The notes under the pieces: model-generated
What the model was told of the DNA's origin: nothing
The model's input: the letters and a program-made list of their open reading frames with translations, nothing else
The model's database searches: none
Position numbers and translations under genes: made by a program
DNA from: Pedococcus cremeus
GTDB taxonomy: Bacteria; Actinomycetota; Actinomycetes; Actinomycetales; Dermatophilaceae
Assembly (NCBI RefSeq): GCF_900111375.1
Contig: NZ_FOHB01000002.1
Span: 150,992 to 214,991, forward strand
Direction of reading: 5' to 3'
Length of the DNA: 64,000 nucleotides
In this document: in pieces, positions 41,409 through 49,932 of the stretch
Layout: each line of letters opens with the position of its first letter
How positions within the stretch are numbered: position 1 is the stretch's first letter

Positions 41409-42256
41409 GGCACGCACCCTCCACCGTGGGGCCCCGCCGTCGCCAGGTCCGTGCCCTGAGCCTGCTGCGGTATGCCGCGGTGCTCGCCGGTGCAGTCGTC
41501 ATGCTCTTCCCGTTCCTGTGGACGGTCATCACCTCCATCACCCCTGAGGGAAGCCTCGCGGGCGGACCGACGCTGGTGGTCGAGAACCCGACCCTGGCGG
41601 CATACCGGACGCTGCTCGACACGCTCCCCATGTGGCGGATCGTCGTCAACTCGCTCTGGGTGGCGATCGCCTCCACCCTCCTGCAGCTCATCACCGGGTC
41701 GATGGCGGCCTACGGGTTCGCCCGGCTGCCGTTCCGGGGCAAGAACGTCGTGTTCGCGCTCTACCTCGCCACCCTGATGGTGCCCATGCAGGTGCTCGTC
41801 GTGCCGCTGTTCATCGAGATGAAGGCGCTCAACCTGCAGGACACCTACATGGCCCTGCTCGCACCGTCGATCGCCTCGGCCTTCGGTGTGTTCCTCCTGC
41901 GGCAGGCCGTCGAGTCGGTGCCGAAGGAACTCGACGAGGCCGCCACCCTCGACGGCGCCGGCCACCTGCGGATCTTCGTGACGATCATCGTGCCTCTGAT
42001 CCGCCCGGCCCTGGCCACCGTCGCGGTGTTCGCATTCATGGGCAGCTGGAACAGCTTCCTGTGGCCGCTGGTCGTCATCCGCTCGCCTGAGTTCATGACC
42101 CTGCCCCTGGGTCTGGCAACGCTGCAGGGCCAGTTCACCACCGAGTGGGACGTCGTCATGGCCGGCTCCGTCTTCTCGATCCTGCCCATCGCCGTCGTCT
42201 ACCTGCTAGCCCAGCGGCACATCATCGCCGGCGTCGCCCACACCGGCATCAAGTAG
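41405..42256 (+). CDS. ABC sugar transporter permease 2 (MalG/UgpE type)
   Basis: This 283-residue protein has six membrane helices with the EAA loop (LDEAATLDGAGHLRIFVTIIVP). LFPFLWTVITSITPEG, GSMAAYGFARLPFRGKN and LYLATLMVPMQVLVVPLF are characteristic of the second permease of type-1 sugar importers. The GTG start at 41405 overlaps the preceding small frame. Confidence 0.92.
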   Translation: MRHAPSTVGPRRRQVRALSLLRYAAVLAGAVVMLFPFLWTVITSITPEGSLAGGPTLVVENPTLAAYRTLLDTLPMWRIVVNSLWVAIASTLLQLITGSMAAYGFARLPFRGKNVVFALYLATLMVPMQVLVVPLFIEMKALNLQDTYMALLAPSIASAFGVFLLRQAVESVPKELDEAATLDGAGHLRIFVTIIVPLIRPALATVAVFAFMGSWNSFLWPLVVIRSPEFMTLPLGLATLQGQFTTEWDVVMAGSVFSILPIAVVYLLAQRHIIAGVAHTGIK

Positions 42257-42387
42257 CAGGCGCAGTTTCACCTCGCCTCCAGTCCTCCCACCCGTCACCC
42301 TCACCCACCACCCAGCACACCCTCGAGCACCACACAGCAGTCCCGACCGCGTGCCAACCGGAACGCGGCAGGCCCGAAAGGAACACC

Positions 42388-43653
42388 ATGAGGATCACCG
42401 CCAGGCGCAGCGTGGCGCCTGTCATCGCCGCCGGTCTGGCGCTCGCGCTCGGCGCCTGCGCCCAGGGCTCGGCGACCCAGTCCGCCGACGCCCCCTCGTC
42501 GGGTGGTAAGACCACCGTCCGCTACATGAACTTCTCCGCCAACGGCGGCCACGAGAAGGACCTCGACGCCATAAAGGCCGCCTTCGAGAAGGCGAATCCC
42601 GACGTCACCGTCCAGATCGAGACGACCCCCTACGACGACTACTTCACCAAACTCCAGACGGCGGTCGCCGGCGGCACCGCAGGTGATGCCTACGAGCTCA
42701 ACTACGAGAACTTCGTGACTTACGCGTCCAACGGATCGCTCGCCGAGCTCAAGGGCGTTGACGGCTCCAAGTACAAGCCGTCCCTGCTGAAGGCGTTCTC
42801 CGCCGACGGCAAGCAGTACGGCCTGCCGGAGTCCTTCTCGAACGTGGTGCTCTTCTACAACAAGGACCTTTTCAAGGCAGCCGGCGTCGCCGAGCCTTCC
42901 GCCAGCTGGACCTGGAAGGACGAGCAGGCCGCCGCAGCCAAGCTGACGAACAAGTCCAAGAAGGTCTGGGGCGACTACCAGCCGATCTCGTTCTTCGAGT
43001 TCTACAAGGCGCTCGGCCAGTCCGGCGGCGAATTCCTCAGCGCCGACAAGAAGTCCGCGACCTTCAACTCCGACGCCGGCCGCGCCGCCGCCGAGTTCCT
43101 CGTCTCGAAGGCGGGCAAGACCATGCCGACCGAGGCCGACGGCGCAGGCACGCCCGACTTCGACAGCAAGCTGTTCAAGAGCGGCAAGCTCGCCATGTGG
43201 CACACCGGCATCTGGATGTTCTCCGGTATGGCCGACGCGAAGTTCGACTGGGACGTCGCGGTCGAGCCCGGCAACACGACCAAGGCCTCGGCCATGTTCA
43301 CCAACGGTGCCGTCGTCTCCGCGCAGAGCAAGAACCAGGCTGCCGCGCAGAAGTGGGTCACCTTCCTGACCTCGTCGGACGAGATGGTCAGCAAGCGTCT
43401 CGAGACCAGCTGGGAGCTTCCGCCCGTGGCAGACGAGACCAAGCTCGCCTCCTACCTCGGCGCCGGAAAGCCGGCCAACCGGCAGGCAGTGTTCGACTCG
43501 CTCGACGCCACGGTCCTGCCGCCGGTCATCGAGCGCCAGCAGGAGATGCAGGACGCCGTCACCAAGGAGCTCAGCTCCGCCGCAGCCGGTCGCAAGAGCG
43601 TCGCCGCCGCCCTCGCCGACGCGGAGAAGGCGGTCAACGCGCTGCTCAAGTAG
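42388..43653 (+). CDS. ABC sugar-binding lipoprotein
   Basis: This 421-residue solute-binding protein has a signal sequence ending in the lipobox LGAC (Cys24) and the family-1 extracellular binding fold: TVRYMNFSANGGHEKDLDAI, FEKANPDVTVQIETTPYDDY, LPESFSNVVLFYNKDLF and a C-terminal NRQAVFDSLDATVLPP. It captures the sugar outside the membrane and passes it to the two permeases. A ribosome site GAAAGG precedes the ATG at 42388. The 130 bp before it hold no gene. Confidence 0.92.
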   Translation: MRITARRSVAPVIAAGLALALGACAQGSATQSADAPSSGGKTTVRYMNFSANGGHEKDLDAIKAAFEKANPDVTVQIETTPYDDYFTKLQTAVAGGTAGDAYELNYENFVTYASNGSLAELKGVDGSKYKPSLLKAFSADGKQYGLPESFSNVVLFYNKDLFKAAGVAEPSASWTWKDEQAAAAKLTNKSKKVWGDYQPISFFEFYKALGQSGGEFLSADKKSATFNSDAGRAAAEFLVSKAGKTMPTEADGAGTPDFDSKLFKSGKLAMWHTGIWMFSGMADAKFDWDVAVEPGNTTKASAMFTNGAVVSAQSKNQAAAQKWVTFLTSSDEMVSKRLETSWELPPVADETKLASYLGAGKPANRQAVFDSLDATVLPPVIERQQEMQDAVTKELSSAAAGRKSVAAALADAEKAVNALLK

Positions 43654-43781
43654 CGCCCGCCGAAGACCCGGGTGGCCGGCCGTCCGCGACGGCCGGCCAC
43701 CCATCCCGACCGCGTCTGCCGGGCCAGCCCCCGAACGACCCGACAGCCGCCTCCACCCCGCCACCCACCGGACTGGACCAC

Positions 43782-44999
43782 ATGACTTCCCTCCCCGAGA
43801 CCGCGCCGACCAAACCAGCCGGGATGCCGCCGGCACCTTCCGCCGCCGCTCCCGACGCGGCTCCCGCATCGGAGTGCGCCCCCGTGCCGACCAGCGAGGA
43901 CCTGCTGGCCCTGGCGTATCGCAGCCACGAAGTGATCACCGAGCACCAGCATGCAGGTGGGGCCTACCCCGCTTCGCCCACGTTCTCGGCATACCGCGGC
44001 TATGCGTGGCTGCGCGACGGTTCCTTCACGGCCGAGGGGATCTCCCGTTGGGGTGACGTGGACTCGGCTGACCGGTACCACGACTGGGTGAGCCGGGTCC
44101 TTGGCGCACGTCGTGAGCAGGTCGACGGACTGGTCGCCGACGCCGCACGTGGCGTCGAGGTGCCGCTGGACCGCATGCTCCCCACGCGCTTCACCTTTGA
44201 CGGCCTTGACGGCTCCGATCCGTGGTGGGACTTCCAGACCGACGGCTACGGCACCTGGCTGTGGTCGCTCGTGGCCCACGCGCAGCGGCACGGCGGCGAC
44301 CTCACCCGGTGGCTGCCCGGCATCGAGGTGGCGGTCGACTTCCTCGCCGCGTTCTGGGACCTCGCCTGCTACGACTGGTGGGAGGAGCACGTCGAGCACC
44401 GGCACGTCTCCACCCTCGGCGCCGTCGCCGGCGGCCTGCGTGACATTGCCGAAAGCGGCGTGCTCGACGCGGAGCGCGCTGACCGGGCCAGGGCGGCATC
44501 GCAAGGTGCAGCGACCCTCGCGCTCAACCAGGGGGTTGTGGACGGCCACCTCGTGAAGTGGCTCGGCACCGCCGCGGTCGACGGCAGCCTGCCGTCGTGC
44601 ATCGTGCCCTTCCGGCTCGCCGAGCCTGGCGGTGAGCTCGCGACGGGCACCCTCTCCCGCGTCGCCGCCGACCTCGACGTCGACGGTGGGGTGCACCGGT
44701 TCCGTGCCGACGTGTTCTACGGCGGAGGTCAGTGGCTGCTGCTGTCGGCGCTACTCGGGTGGAACCTCGCCGTCGCCGGCGACCGCGACGGCGCGCTGCG
44801 CCACCTGCACTGGATCGCGGCCCACGCCACCGCCACCGGTGAGATGCCCGAGCAGGTTCCCGACCACCTGCTGCACCCCGATACCCGGGCCGAGTGGATC
44901 GAGCGTTGGGGCGAGGTCGCCGCGCCCCTGCTGTGGTCCCACGGCATGTACCTGATCCTGGCCGACGAGCTGGGCTTCCTCGAAGGACGTTCCCTGTGA
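43782..44999 (+). CDS. GH15 family glycoside hydrolase (glucoamylase/isomaltose glucohydrolase-like)
   Basis: This 405-residue protein has the GH15 alpha6/alpha6 barrel motifs: YAWLRDGSFTAEGI near residue 75, DGYGTWLWSLVAH, YDWWEEHVEH with the likely general acid Glu201/Glu202, and TGEMPEQV with a glutamate (357) in the position of the general base. The first 40 residues are Pro/Ala-rich. There is no signal peptide, so it would act on imported oligosaccharide in the cytoplasm. Isomaltose glucohydrolase of Kribbella is a short GH15 of this kind. The next gene overlaps by GTGA. Confidence 0.82.
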   Translation: MTSLPETAPTKPAGMPPAPSAAAPDAAPASECAPVPTSEDLLALAYRSHEVITEHQHAGGAYPASPTFSAYRGYAWLRDGSFTAEGISRWGDVDSADRYHDWVSRVLGARREQVDGLVADAARGVEVPLDRMLPTRFTFDGLDGSDPWWDFQTDGYGTWLWSLVAHAQRHGGDLTRWLPGIEVAVDFLAAFWDLACYDWWEEHVEHRHVSTLGAVAGGLRDIAESGVLDAERADRARAASQGAATLALNQGVVDGHLVKWLGTAAVDGSLPSCIVPFRLAEPGGELATGTLSRVAADLDVDGGVHRFRADVFYGGGQWLLLSALLGWNLAVAGDRDGALRHLHWIAAHATATGEMPEQVPDHLLHPDTRAEWIERWGEVAAPLLWSHGMYLILADELGFLEGRSL

Positions 45000-47260
45000 C
45001 CCGCACCACGCTGCTCGGGCACCGCCCCCATGGCATCGAGCACCCCTACGCCACCTCACTCGACCAGCGCATCCCCGTCATGCCGCAGATCGGCGAGCCT
45101 GTTCTCCTGGGGGTCCAGGCGCTCGCCGACCTGGAGTCAGTGACCTGCGAGTGGGTGTCCGCCGAGGGTGACGCCACCACCCTGGTCCTCGAGCCCCGTG
45201 TCGCCGACGCGGCCGACGCCGCCGCGCTCGCGGGTGGTGAGGGGCACCTGGCCGCCGCGCAGGCCGCCTCCCTCGGGGGTGACGGCGGCTGGGCCGTTCA
45301 GACCCCGCCCGTCGAGGAGGCCGGCGGCTACAGCTACCGCTTCCACGCGACCACCCGAGACGGTGCGACGCAGACCACCGACTGGTATGCCCTGGCCCCG
45401 GGCCAGTGGGTCGGCGAGCTGCCCGCCGGGCTGGCAGGGACCCTCACCGGTGCGGACACGCGCCTCGTCGACGGCTCCGTCGAGTGGCTCGTCACCGAGT
45501 CGGGGGTCCACCGGGTGCGGTTCGCCCTCGCCCTCCGCGAGGGAGACCACGTCGTCGGGTTCGGTGAGCGGTTCGACCACCTCGACCAGAGCGGCCGGCG
45601 CCTCGACGCGGTCGTGTTCGAGCAGTACAAGTCGCAGGGCGCCCACGGCCGCACCTACCTGCCGATGCCGTTCGCGCACGTCATCGGGGCCGACGGGTCG
45701 ACGTGGGGCTTCCACGTGAGGACGACCCGTCGCTCCTGGTACGACGTCGGCGCGTCGCAGGCGGACCGACTCGTCGTCGAGGTCGCCCTCGGTGGCACGG
45801 GCGAGGAGTCCCTGGATGTCGCGCTCTACGACGGTCACCCGACCGCCGTGCTCCGCTCGTTCCTCGACGAGGTCGGCCGGGCTGAGGAGCTGCCCTCGTG
45901 GGTGTTCCGTCTGTGGGCGTCCGGCAACGAGTGGAACACCCAGGCCCTCGTGACGCAGCGGATGGACAGCCACAGCGAGCTCGACATCCCCGTCGGCGTC
46001 ATCGTCATCGAGGCGTGGAGCGACGAGGAGGGCATCATGCTCTTCCGCGACGCGACCTATGCCCCCCGTCTCGACGGATCTCCTTTCGCCGCAAGCGACT
46101 TCACCTTCCCGGCCGACGGTGCGTGGCCCGACCCCAAGGCCATGGTGGACGACCTCCACTCCCGTGGCATCAAGGTCCTTCTCTGGCAGATCCCCCTGCT
46201 CAAGACCGAGCAGTCCGAGGACGGCCTGCACGAGCAGGTCCTGGCCGAAGGCGAGGCGATGGTCCGGGAGGGGCACGCCGTGCGCGAGGCCGACGGCACG
46301 GCATACCTCAACCGCGGTTGGTGGTTCCCGAAGTCGCTCATGCCCGACCTGTCCGTGCAGCGGACGCGCGACTGGTGGACCGCCAAACGCGACTACCTCG
46401 TGGGCGACCTCGGCATCGACGGCTTCAAGACCGACGGTGGTGAGCACGCGTGGGGGCACGACCTCCAGTACGCCGACGGCAGCCGCGGTGACGAGGGCAA
46501 CAACCTCTACCCGGTGCACTACGCGCGTGCCTTCGGTGACCTCCTGGGCAAGCACGGCAAGGCGCCGGTCACGTTCTCCCGCAGCGGTTTCACCGGCTCG
46601 CAGGCCCACGGCGTCTTCTGGGCGGGGGACGAGGACTCCACGTGGGAGGCGTTCAACAACAGCGTCACCGCCGGACTCACCGCCGCGTCGTGCGGCATCG
46701 TCTACTGGGGCTGGGACCTCGCAGGGTTCTCCGGTCCGGTGCCCGACGCCGAGCTCTACCTCCGTGCCGCTGGCGCCTCGGTCTTCATGCCGGTCATGCA
46801 GTACCACTCGGAGTTCAATCACCACCAGCTCCCGCTGCGCGACCGCACGCCGTGGCACGTCGCCGAGGTGACGGGTGACGAACGCGTGGTGCCGGTGTTC
46901 CGCGAGTTCGCCCACTTGCGGGAGCGTCTCGTCGACTACCTGACCGAGCAGGCGGGCGAAACCGTGCGCACCGACAGGCCGTTGATGCGTGCCTTGTTCT
47001 TTGACCACCCGGGGGATGCACAGGTGTGGGAACACCCGCGCCAGTGGATGCTCGGCGCCGATCTCTTGGTCAACCCAGTCACCCAGGAGGGCGCGACCAC
47101 TTGGTCGACCTACCTGCCCGCAGGCGAATGGGTCGACGTGTGGAGCGGCGAAAGCCACGAGGGAGGTCAGGTGGTGGAGCGTGACGTACCCATCAACGAG
47201 GTCCCGGTCTATTGCACGTCCGACGGATGGAGCCGGCTGGTCAGAGTCTTCCAACCCTGA
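44996..47260 (+). CDS. GH31 family alpha-glucosidase
   Basis: This 754-residue enzyme has the GH31 barrel with the nucleophile in GFKTDGGEH (Asp480) and the acid/base in WAGDEDSTW (Asp545). The N-terminal beta domain carries GFGERFDHLDQSG, and the end has GADLLVNPVTQEGATTWSTYLPAGEWVDVW, typical of the family. It probably removes alpha-linked glucosyl or xylosyl units in the cytoplasm together with the GH15 enzyme. Start is GTG 44996. The 88 bp between its stop and the left arm contain no gene. Confidence 0.9.
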   Translation: MTRTTLLGHRPHGIEHPYATSLDQRIPVMPQIGEPVLLGVQALADLESVTCEWVSAEGDATTLVLEPRVADAADAAALAGGEGHLAAAQAASLGGDGGWAVQTPPVEEAGGYSYRFHATTRDGATQTTDWYALAPGQWVGELPAGLAGTLTGADTRLVDGSVEWLVTESGVHRVRFALALREGDHVVGFGERFDHLDQSGRRLDAVVFEQYKSQGAHGRTYLPMPFAHVIGADGSTWGFHVRTTRRSWYDVGASQADRLVVEVALGGTGEESLDVALYDGHPTAVLRSFLDEVGRAEELPSWVFRLWASGNEWNTQALVTQRMDSHSELDIPVGVIVIEAWSDEEGIMLFRDATYAPRLDGSPFAASDFTFPADGAWPDPKAMVDDLHSRGIKVLLWQIPLLKTEQSEDGLHEQVLAEGEAMVREGHAVREADGTAYLNRGWWFPKSLMPDLSVQRTRDWWTAKRDYLVGDLGIDGFKTDGGEHAWGHDLQYADGSRGDEGNNLYPVHYARAFGDLLGKHGKAPVTFSRSGFTGSQAHGVFWAGDEDSTWEAFNNSVTAGLTAASCGIVYWGWDLAGFSGPVPDAELYLRAAGASVFMPVMQYHSEFNHHQLPLRDRTPWHVAEVTGDERVVPVFREFAHLRERLVDYLTEQAGETVRTDRPLMRALFFDHPGDAQVWEHPRQWMLGADLLVNPVTQEGATTWSTYLPAGEWVDVWSGESHEGGQVVERDVPINEVPVYCTSDGWSRLVRVFQP

Positions 47261-47348
47261 CGCGTCACCCAGACTCGGCCGCTCTCCCGATCACTCCTTG
47301 TGCGGGCGCCCGGTCGAGCTCCGGGTCCGTGGAAAGCCTCAGAGCGAT

Positions 47349-47462
47349 GCTTGACTAACTGCTTGACAACAGCGACGTGTTCGGCCGAACGTAGCCGGAC
47401 TTCGGGGGACCGGTTCGTGCTCGGATTGACGCCAGCGGGCGTCCACGCACAGGTCGAGAATG
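47349..47462 (+). other. left arm L2 of element 1 (putative recombination protein sites)
   Basis: Paired repeat GCTTGACTAACT/GCTTGACAAC (47349-47370), then GGTTCGTGCTC at 47412, exactly 63 bp from the repeat start, then GGGCGTCCACGCAC, then the core at 47463. The last block is the inverse of TGCGTGGACGTCC in arm R1. The same order and the same 63-bp spacing occur in L3 and L4. Confidence 0.65.
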
Positions 47463-47512
47463 CTTGACACGGAAGAGGTCACTGGTTCAAACCCAGTATC
47501 GCCCACCATCGA
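47463..47512 (+). repeat. att core, copy 2 (tRNA-Val 3' duplicate)
   Basis: Identical 50 bp to 38650-38699, including the T-arm, acceptor strand and CCA of tRNA-Val. There is no D-arm or 5' acceptor, so it is not a functional tRNA gene. It marks the border of elements 1 and 2. Confidence 0.92.
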
Positions 47513-47518
47513 CAGACA

Positions 47519-47550
47519 GCCCCTGACCAGCGGAAACGCCAGTCAGGGGC
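47519..47550 (+). terminator. intrinsic terminator after att core copy 2
   Basis: GCCCCTGAC and GTCAGGGGC form a 9-bp perfect stem around CAGCGGAAACGCCA, followed by CGTTTCTCT. It matches the hairpin position after tRNA-Val and after core copy 3. Confidence 0.75.
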
Positions 47551-47579
47551 CGTTTCTCTGCCAGACCGTCAAGACGCCT

Positions 47580-47700
47580 GCTTGACCAAGTGCTTGACTG
47601 AGGAAGTCGGTTCCGGACTTACCACCGGTCCGCTGGCGTTCGTGGGCGTGCGTGCACGTCCGAAGAACCCACTGTCACTTCCCACGCACGGAAGAAGTCA
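47580..47700 (+). other. right arm R2 of element 2
   Basis: GCTTGACCAAGTGCTTGAC (47580), GGTCCGCTGGCG followed by CGTGCGTGCACGTCCGAAG (47627-47665) and CACGGAAGAAGTCA (47687-47700). Compared with R1 the three parts keep order and orientation but spacings differ by 10-11 bp steps. Confidence 0.65.
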
Positions 47701-47946
47701 TTCAGTGGGTCGAATCGCTTCAACTCCAACGTCTTCCCGATCCCGGGCCGGGCCTGTACCGCCGGCGCCGGCGCGCTGCTCCCGGGCCTGCCCAGTTGAG
47801 CTGGTCACAGCTCGCAGCACCGACGGCAGCAACATCGTCTCCCTGACATGCCAACCTCCATGGCCCGTGCCCGCCGACGCCTCCCTGACTCTCTGGAGGA
47901 CCGACGAGAAGGGCCTCATCGCGCACGACTACCCACAGAAGCCTGA
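47701..47946. other. no gene recognised between R2 and the excisionase-like relic
   Basis: An open frame crosses this stretch, but its product is Ser/Arg/Pro-rich and starts inside the arm repeats. I see nothing that I can name. Confidence 0.5.
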
Positions 47947-48066
47947 TCTACCACGGCGCGGCCGCAGAGGTCAGTCGCCACGGAGGTTTACGGCGCAATC
48001 AACCGGGGCACCCTGTCGGCACGGCGCGTCATCCTCGTTGACGCGGCCGACGTCCACAAGCTCTAG
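47947..48066 (+). pseudogene. possible excisionase / MerR-type HTH gene remnant
   Basis: The last 28 codons before a TAG at 48064 read TEVYGAINRGTLSARRVILV followed by DAADVHKL. This resembles the recognition helix and wing of excisionase-type helix-turn-helix proteins (SxxTVYxAINxGxLxA). The frame closes upstream at a TGA (47944-47946), so the N-terminal part is lost or frameshifted. A strong terminator lies 20 bp downstream, as for a real gene end. It is the only recombination-related trace in the three elements. Confidence 0.35.
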
Positions 48067-48085
48067 TTCTGCAACCCGAGCGCAC

Positions 48086-48118
48086 AGCGCCCCCGCCTCA
48101 CGTCGAGGCGGGGGCGCT
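48086..48118 (+). terminator. strong hairpin terminator
   Basis: AGCGCCCCCGCCTC and GAGGCGGGGGCGCT make a perfect 14-bp stem with a 5-base loop. No clear T-run follows on the plus strand. It closes the transcript of the excisionase-like relic. Confidence 0.75.
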
Positions 48119-48233
48119 GCCACGTCTCCGCGGTCGAAGCGGCCCGGTCGCCCGCAGGGGGAAGCGTTCGCCGGGGCTTAAGGCGACACCTGGAATTCGG
48201 GGGGGCCGGCGTCGCCCTACGGAAAATCTATAC

Positions 48234-48262
48234 CCCCCTGGGTAACCCCATCGACCAGGGGG
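48234..48262 (+). promoter_or_regulatory. hairpin covering the ribosome site of the 48267 gene
   Basis: CCCCCTGG (48234-48241) pairs with CCAGGGGG (48255-48262). The 3' arm is also the likely ribosome site of the GTG at 48267, four bases later. It could block translation of that gene, or be a terminator for upstream transcription. Confidence 0.35.
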
Positions 48263-48266
48263 CTTT

Positions 48267-48506
48267 GTGAACAGCTGCCAAGCCGCAAGGACCACACAGC
48301 CCTCCACCAATCGGGCCGACCTCCCGAAACCTGACACAGAGCACGAAACGGCCCCATACGTTGGCAATGTGCTGCTCCTAGGAACCCACACCCTCCGGGC
48401 CATCGCCTGCCACCCCGAGGAGCCCGCGGACGGTCGGCACATTCGTTGCATCTGCGCCGAGCCTAGCTGCGACGGAGCCTGCGAGACCGAGATCCTCGAG
48501 CGCTGA
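48267..48506 (+). CDS. small cysteine-containing hypothetical protein
   Basis: This 79-residue frame starts with GTG after AGGGGG. The C-terminal half has four cysteines (IACHPEEPADGRHIRCICAE then PSCDGACETE), which could bind a metal. The frame lies between a hairpin (48234) and a terminator (48545), which supports a real transcription unit. No family is recognised. Confidence 0.4.
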   Translation: MNSCQAARTTQPSTNRADLPKPDTEHETAPYVGNVLLLGTHTLRAIACHPEEPADGRHIRCICAEPSCDGACETEILER

Positions 48507-48544
48507 CCGTCGGCATCGAGCGGGTCATGCGCCCAGACATAAAA

Positions 48545-48587
48545 CAAGGCCCGCGCCACAGTCCCCGAGTCCGTGGTGCGGGCCTTG
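48545..48587 (+). terminator. hairpin terminator
   Basis: CAAGGCCCGC-CCAC pairs with GTGG-GCGGGCCTTG with single mismatch and a loop of about 13 bases. It lies 38 bp after the small gene at 48267. The following 200 bp (48590-48795) show no gene. Confidence 0.65.
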
Positions 48588-48795
48588 CCTCTCAAATCCC
48601 TGCCCAAGCTTTCGCCGGCTCACACAGCATGCGGCACCTCCTACGCACTACGGCATCCCCCAAACAGTCGTGGACATGACGCGCACCATGTCCTAGACCA
48701 CCCGCCCGAAGTGGCGGACAGGCAGCGGGGGTCACGATGGAGGAGGCCGCAAGCCTCCGCACCTGCCCTCCCGCGGGCGGATCGGGAGACAGCGG

Positions 48796-49074
48796 TTAGG
48801 GCGCAGTACCCGCGCAAGCGCCCCGCCCCTCGTGCCAGCCCCGGACCATGCGGCGCACGAGCGGGCGCACTCTTTCCCTATACCCCGGCAACGCGTTCAG
48901 CCGGACGGGGGTGCGTCGGCGCAGATTCCAGCGGCGCACCTCGCGGCCGTTGATCCTCACCCACACGCCCGGGCAACTCCACATCTGCCAACCGTCAGCG
49001 GCCATCCGGCGCCCCCAAGCCTCCTCGGTCCCGCAGTTCGAGGGGTCGTAGTCGGCCAGGGTGCAGCTCCACAT
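48796..49074 (-). CDS. small hypothetical protein
   Basis: A 92-residue frame from an ATG at 49074 reads MWSCTLADYDPSNCGTEEAW onward and holds a repeated MWSC element (start and residue about 31), tryptophans and a basic C-terminal half (RRWNLRRRTPVRLNALPGYR). The tryptophan and acidic content argues for a coding frame. It looks like the small orphan genes of actinophage or plasmids. No function can be given. Confidence 0.4.
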   Translation of the reverse strand: MWSCTLADYDPSNCGTEEAWGRRMAADGWQMWSCPGVWVRINGREVRRWNLRRRTPVRLNALPGYRERVRPLVRRMVRGWHEGRGACAGTAP

Positions 49075-49932
49075 AGGGACACGGTAGGCAGCCACCCTGA
49101 CACGCGGGCAGTGGGAAATGTTTGAACCCTCCGCACCAACGGGAGCAATCCCCAGAGGTCCCGCGCCGGGGCCGTCCGGGATCACCCCCTACCGGGTGGG
49201 GGCGGACCTCGACGACGGTCGCACCTCAGGCTCCCGGCACACTGAGGCTTCTCTCCCCACGCTGTCCTGAGCGCCGCAGATGGCGGTGAGAACGACGGAC
49301 ATGGGCGTCACTGCGGTGGCCGATCCGCCTGCGTTGGTGGCTGCGATGGGGACGGCGGTCCCGGTGCTGGAGGCCACAACGGGGCGCGCCCTCAGGTAGT
49401 CGACCGATGCGATGGTCCTGGTGCTCGTCGTCCCGCCGTGCAAACGACGAGGTTTGTCACGGCCACACCCCGAAGATGCATCCCCGAGGCTCGCCTGGCT
49501 TCGGTTGGTCACCCTTGGAGCTGACAGCCGGGTGACCCCGGAACATTCGGATGCAAGCGGTGATGGCGTGGTGAGCACCTTTTCACATGGCTGGCGTTCT
49601 GTCTCAGTGACCACGTGAGTGACAAGGGGGGCGGATTCGGGCGCACTTGGGGGCGCGTGGGCGGACGCCCGGCGCTTCCCCTGGCACTCCCATGCATTGA
49701 TCGTCGCCAGAGGCGAAGCCTTCGCAGGTCGGCGGGCGGTCGTCGCGCGGCTGCCCAGGCATACCGCGCGGGTCTGTTGCTACGACCCGTTGCTCGTGGT
49801 GCACGGTCCCACCTGTAGTGGGATGCTGGAACCTAGGCGAAGGAGTTGCCCCGGACGTGGCGGCCCGTTCGCTGACAGGGTCGCTGCGAACCGCAGCGGC
49901 CCACGCTGCACGTAGTCACAAGAGAGCTCTGG
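49075..49932. other. 858 bp without a recognised gene
   Basis: Several short frames cross this region, but none has family motifs, a good ribosome site or balanced composition. An ATG frame near 49619-49915 reads protein-like only in part (VARGEAFAGRRAVVARL). The stretch may be decayed DNA. Confidence 0.5.

Larger units (their letters stand above)
38650..47462 (+). mobile_element. tRNA-Val-integrated element 1 (alpha-glucoside cassette)
   Basis: The element is bounded by the 50-bp tRNA-Val 3' repeat at 38650 and its copy at 47463. It contains a right arm (38778-38899), one coherent cargo (ROK regulator, ABC importer, GH15, GH31; 39210-47260) and a left arm (47349-47462). No integrase, excisionase, replication or transfer gene is readable in it. 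The cargo fills the whole interval between arms, as in a cassette. Confidence 0.75.

Noticed and set aside
45137-47254. 705-codon minus-strand frame antisense to GH31
   Set aside because: Shadow of the GH31 gene, whose catalytic motifs are intact on the plus strand.
47582-48181. 199-codon frame at the start of element 2
   Set aside because: It starts inside the paired TGAC repeat, is Ser/Arg/Pro-rich, and crosses the excisionase-like relic and its terminator in another frame.
49189-49614. 141-codon minus-strand frame
   Set aside because: Low-complexity Ser/Thr/Arg composition, no ribosome site and no motif; part of the gene-free 49075-49932 stretch.
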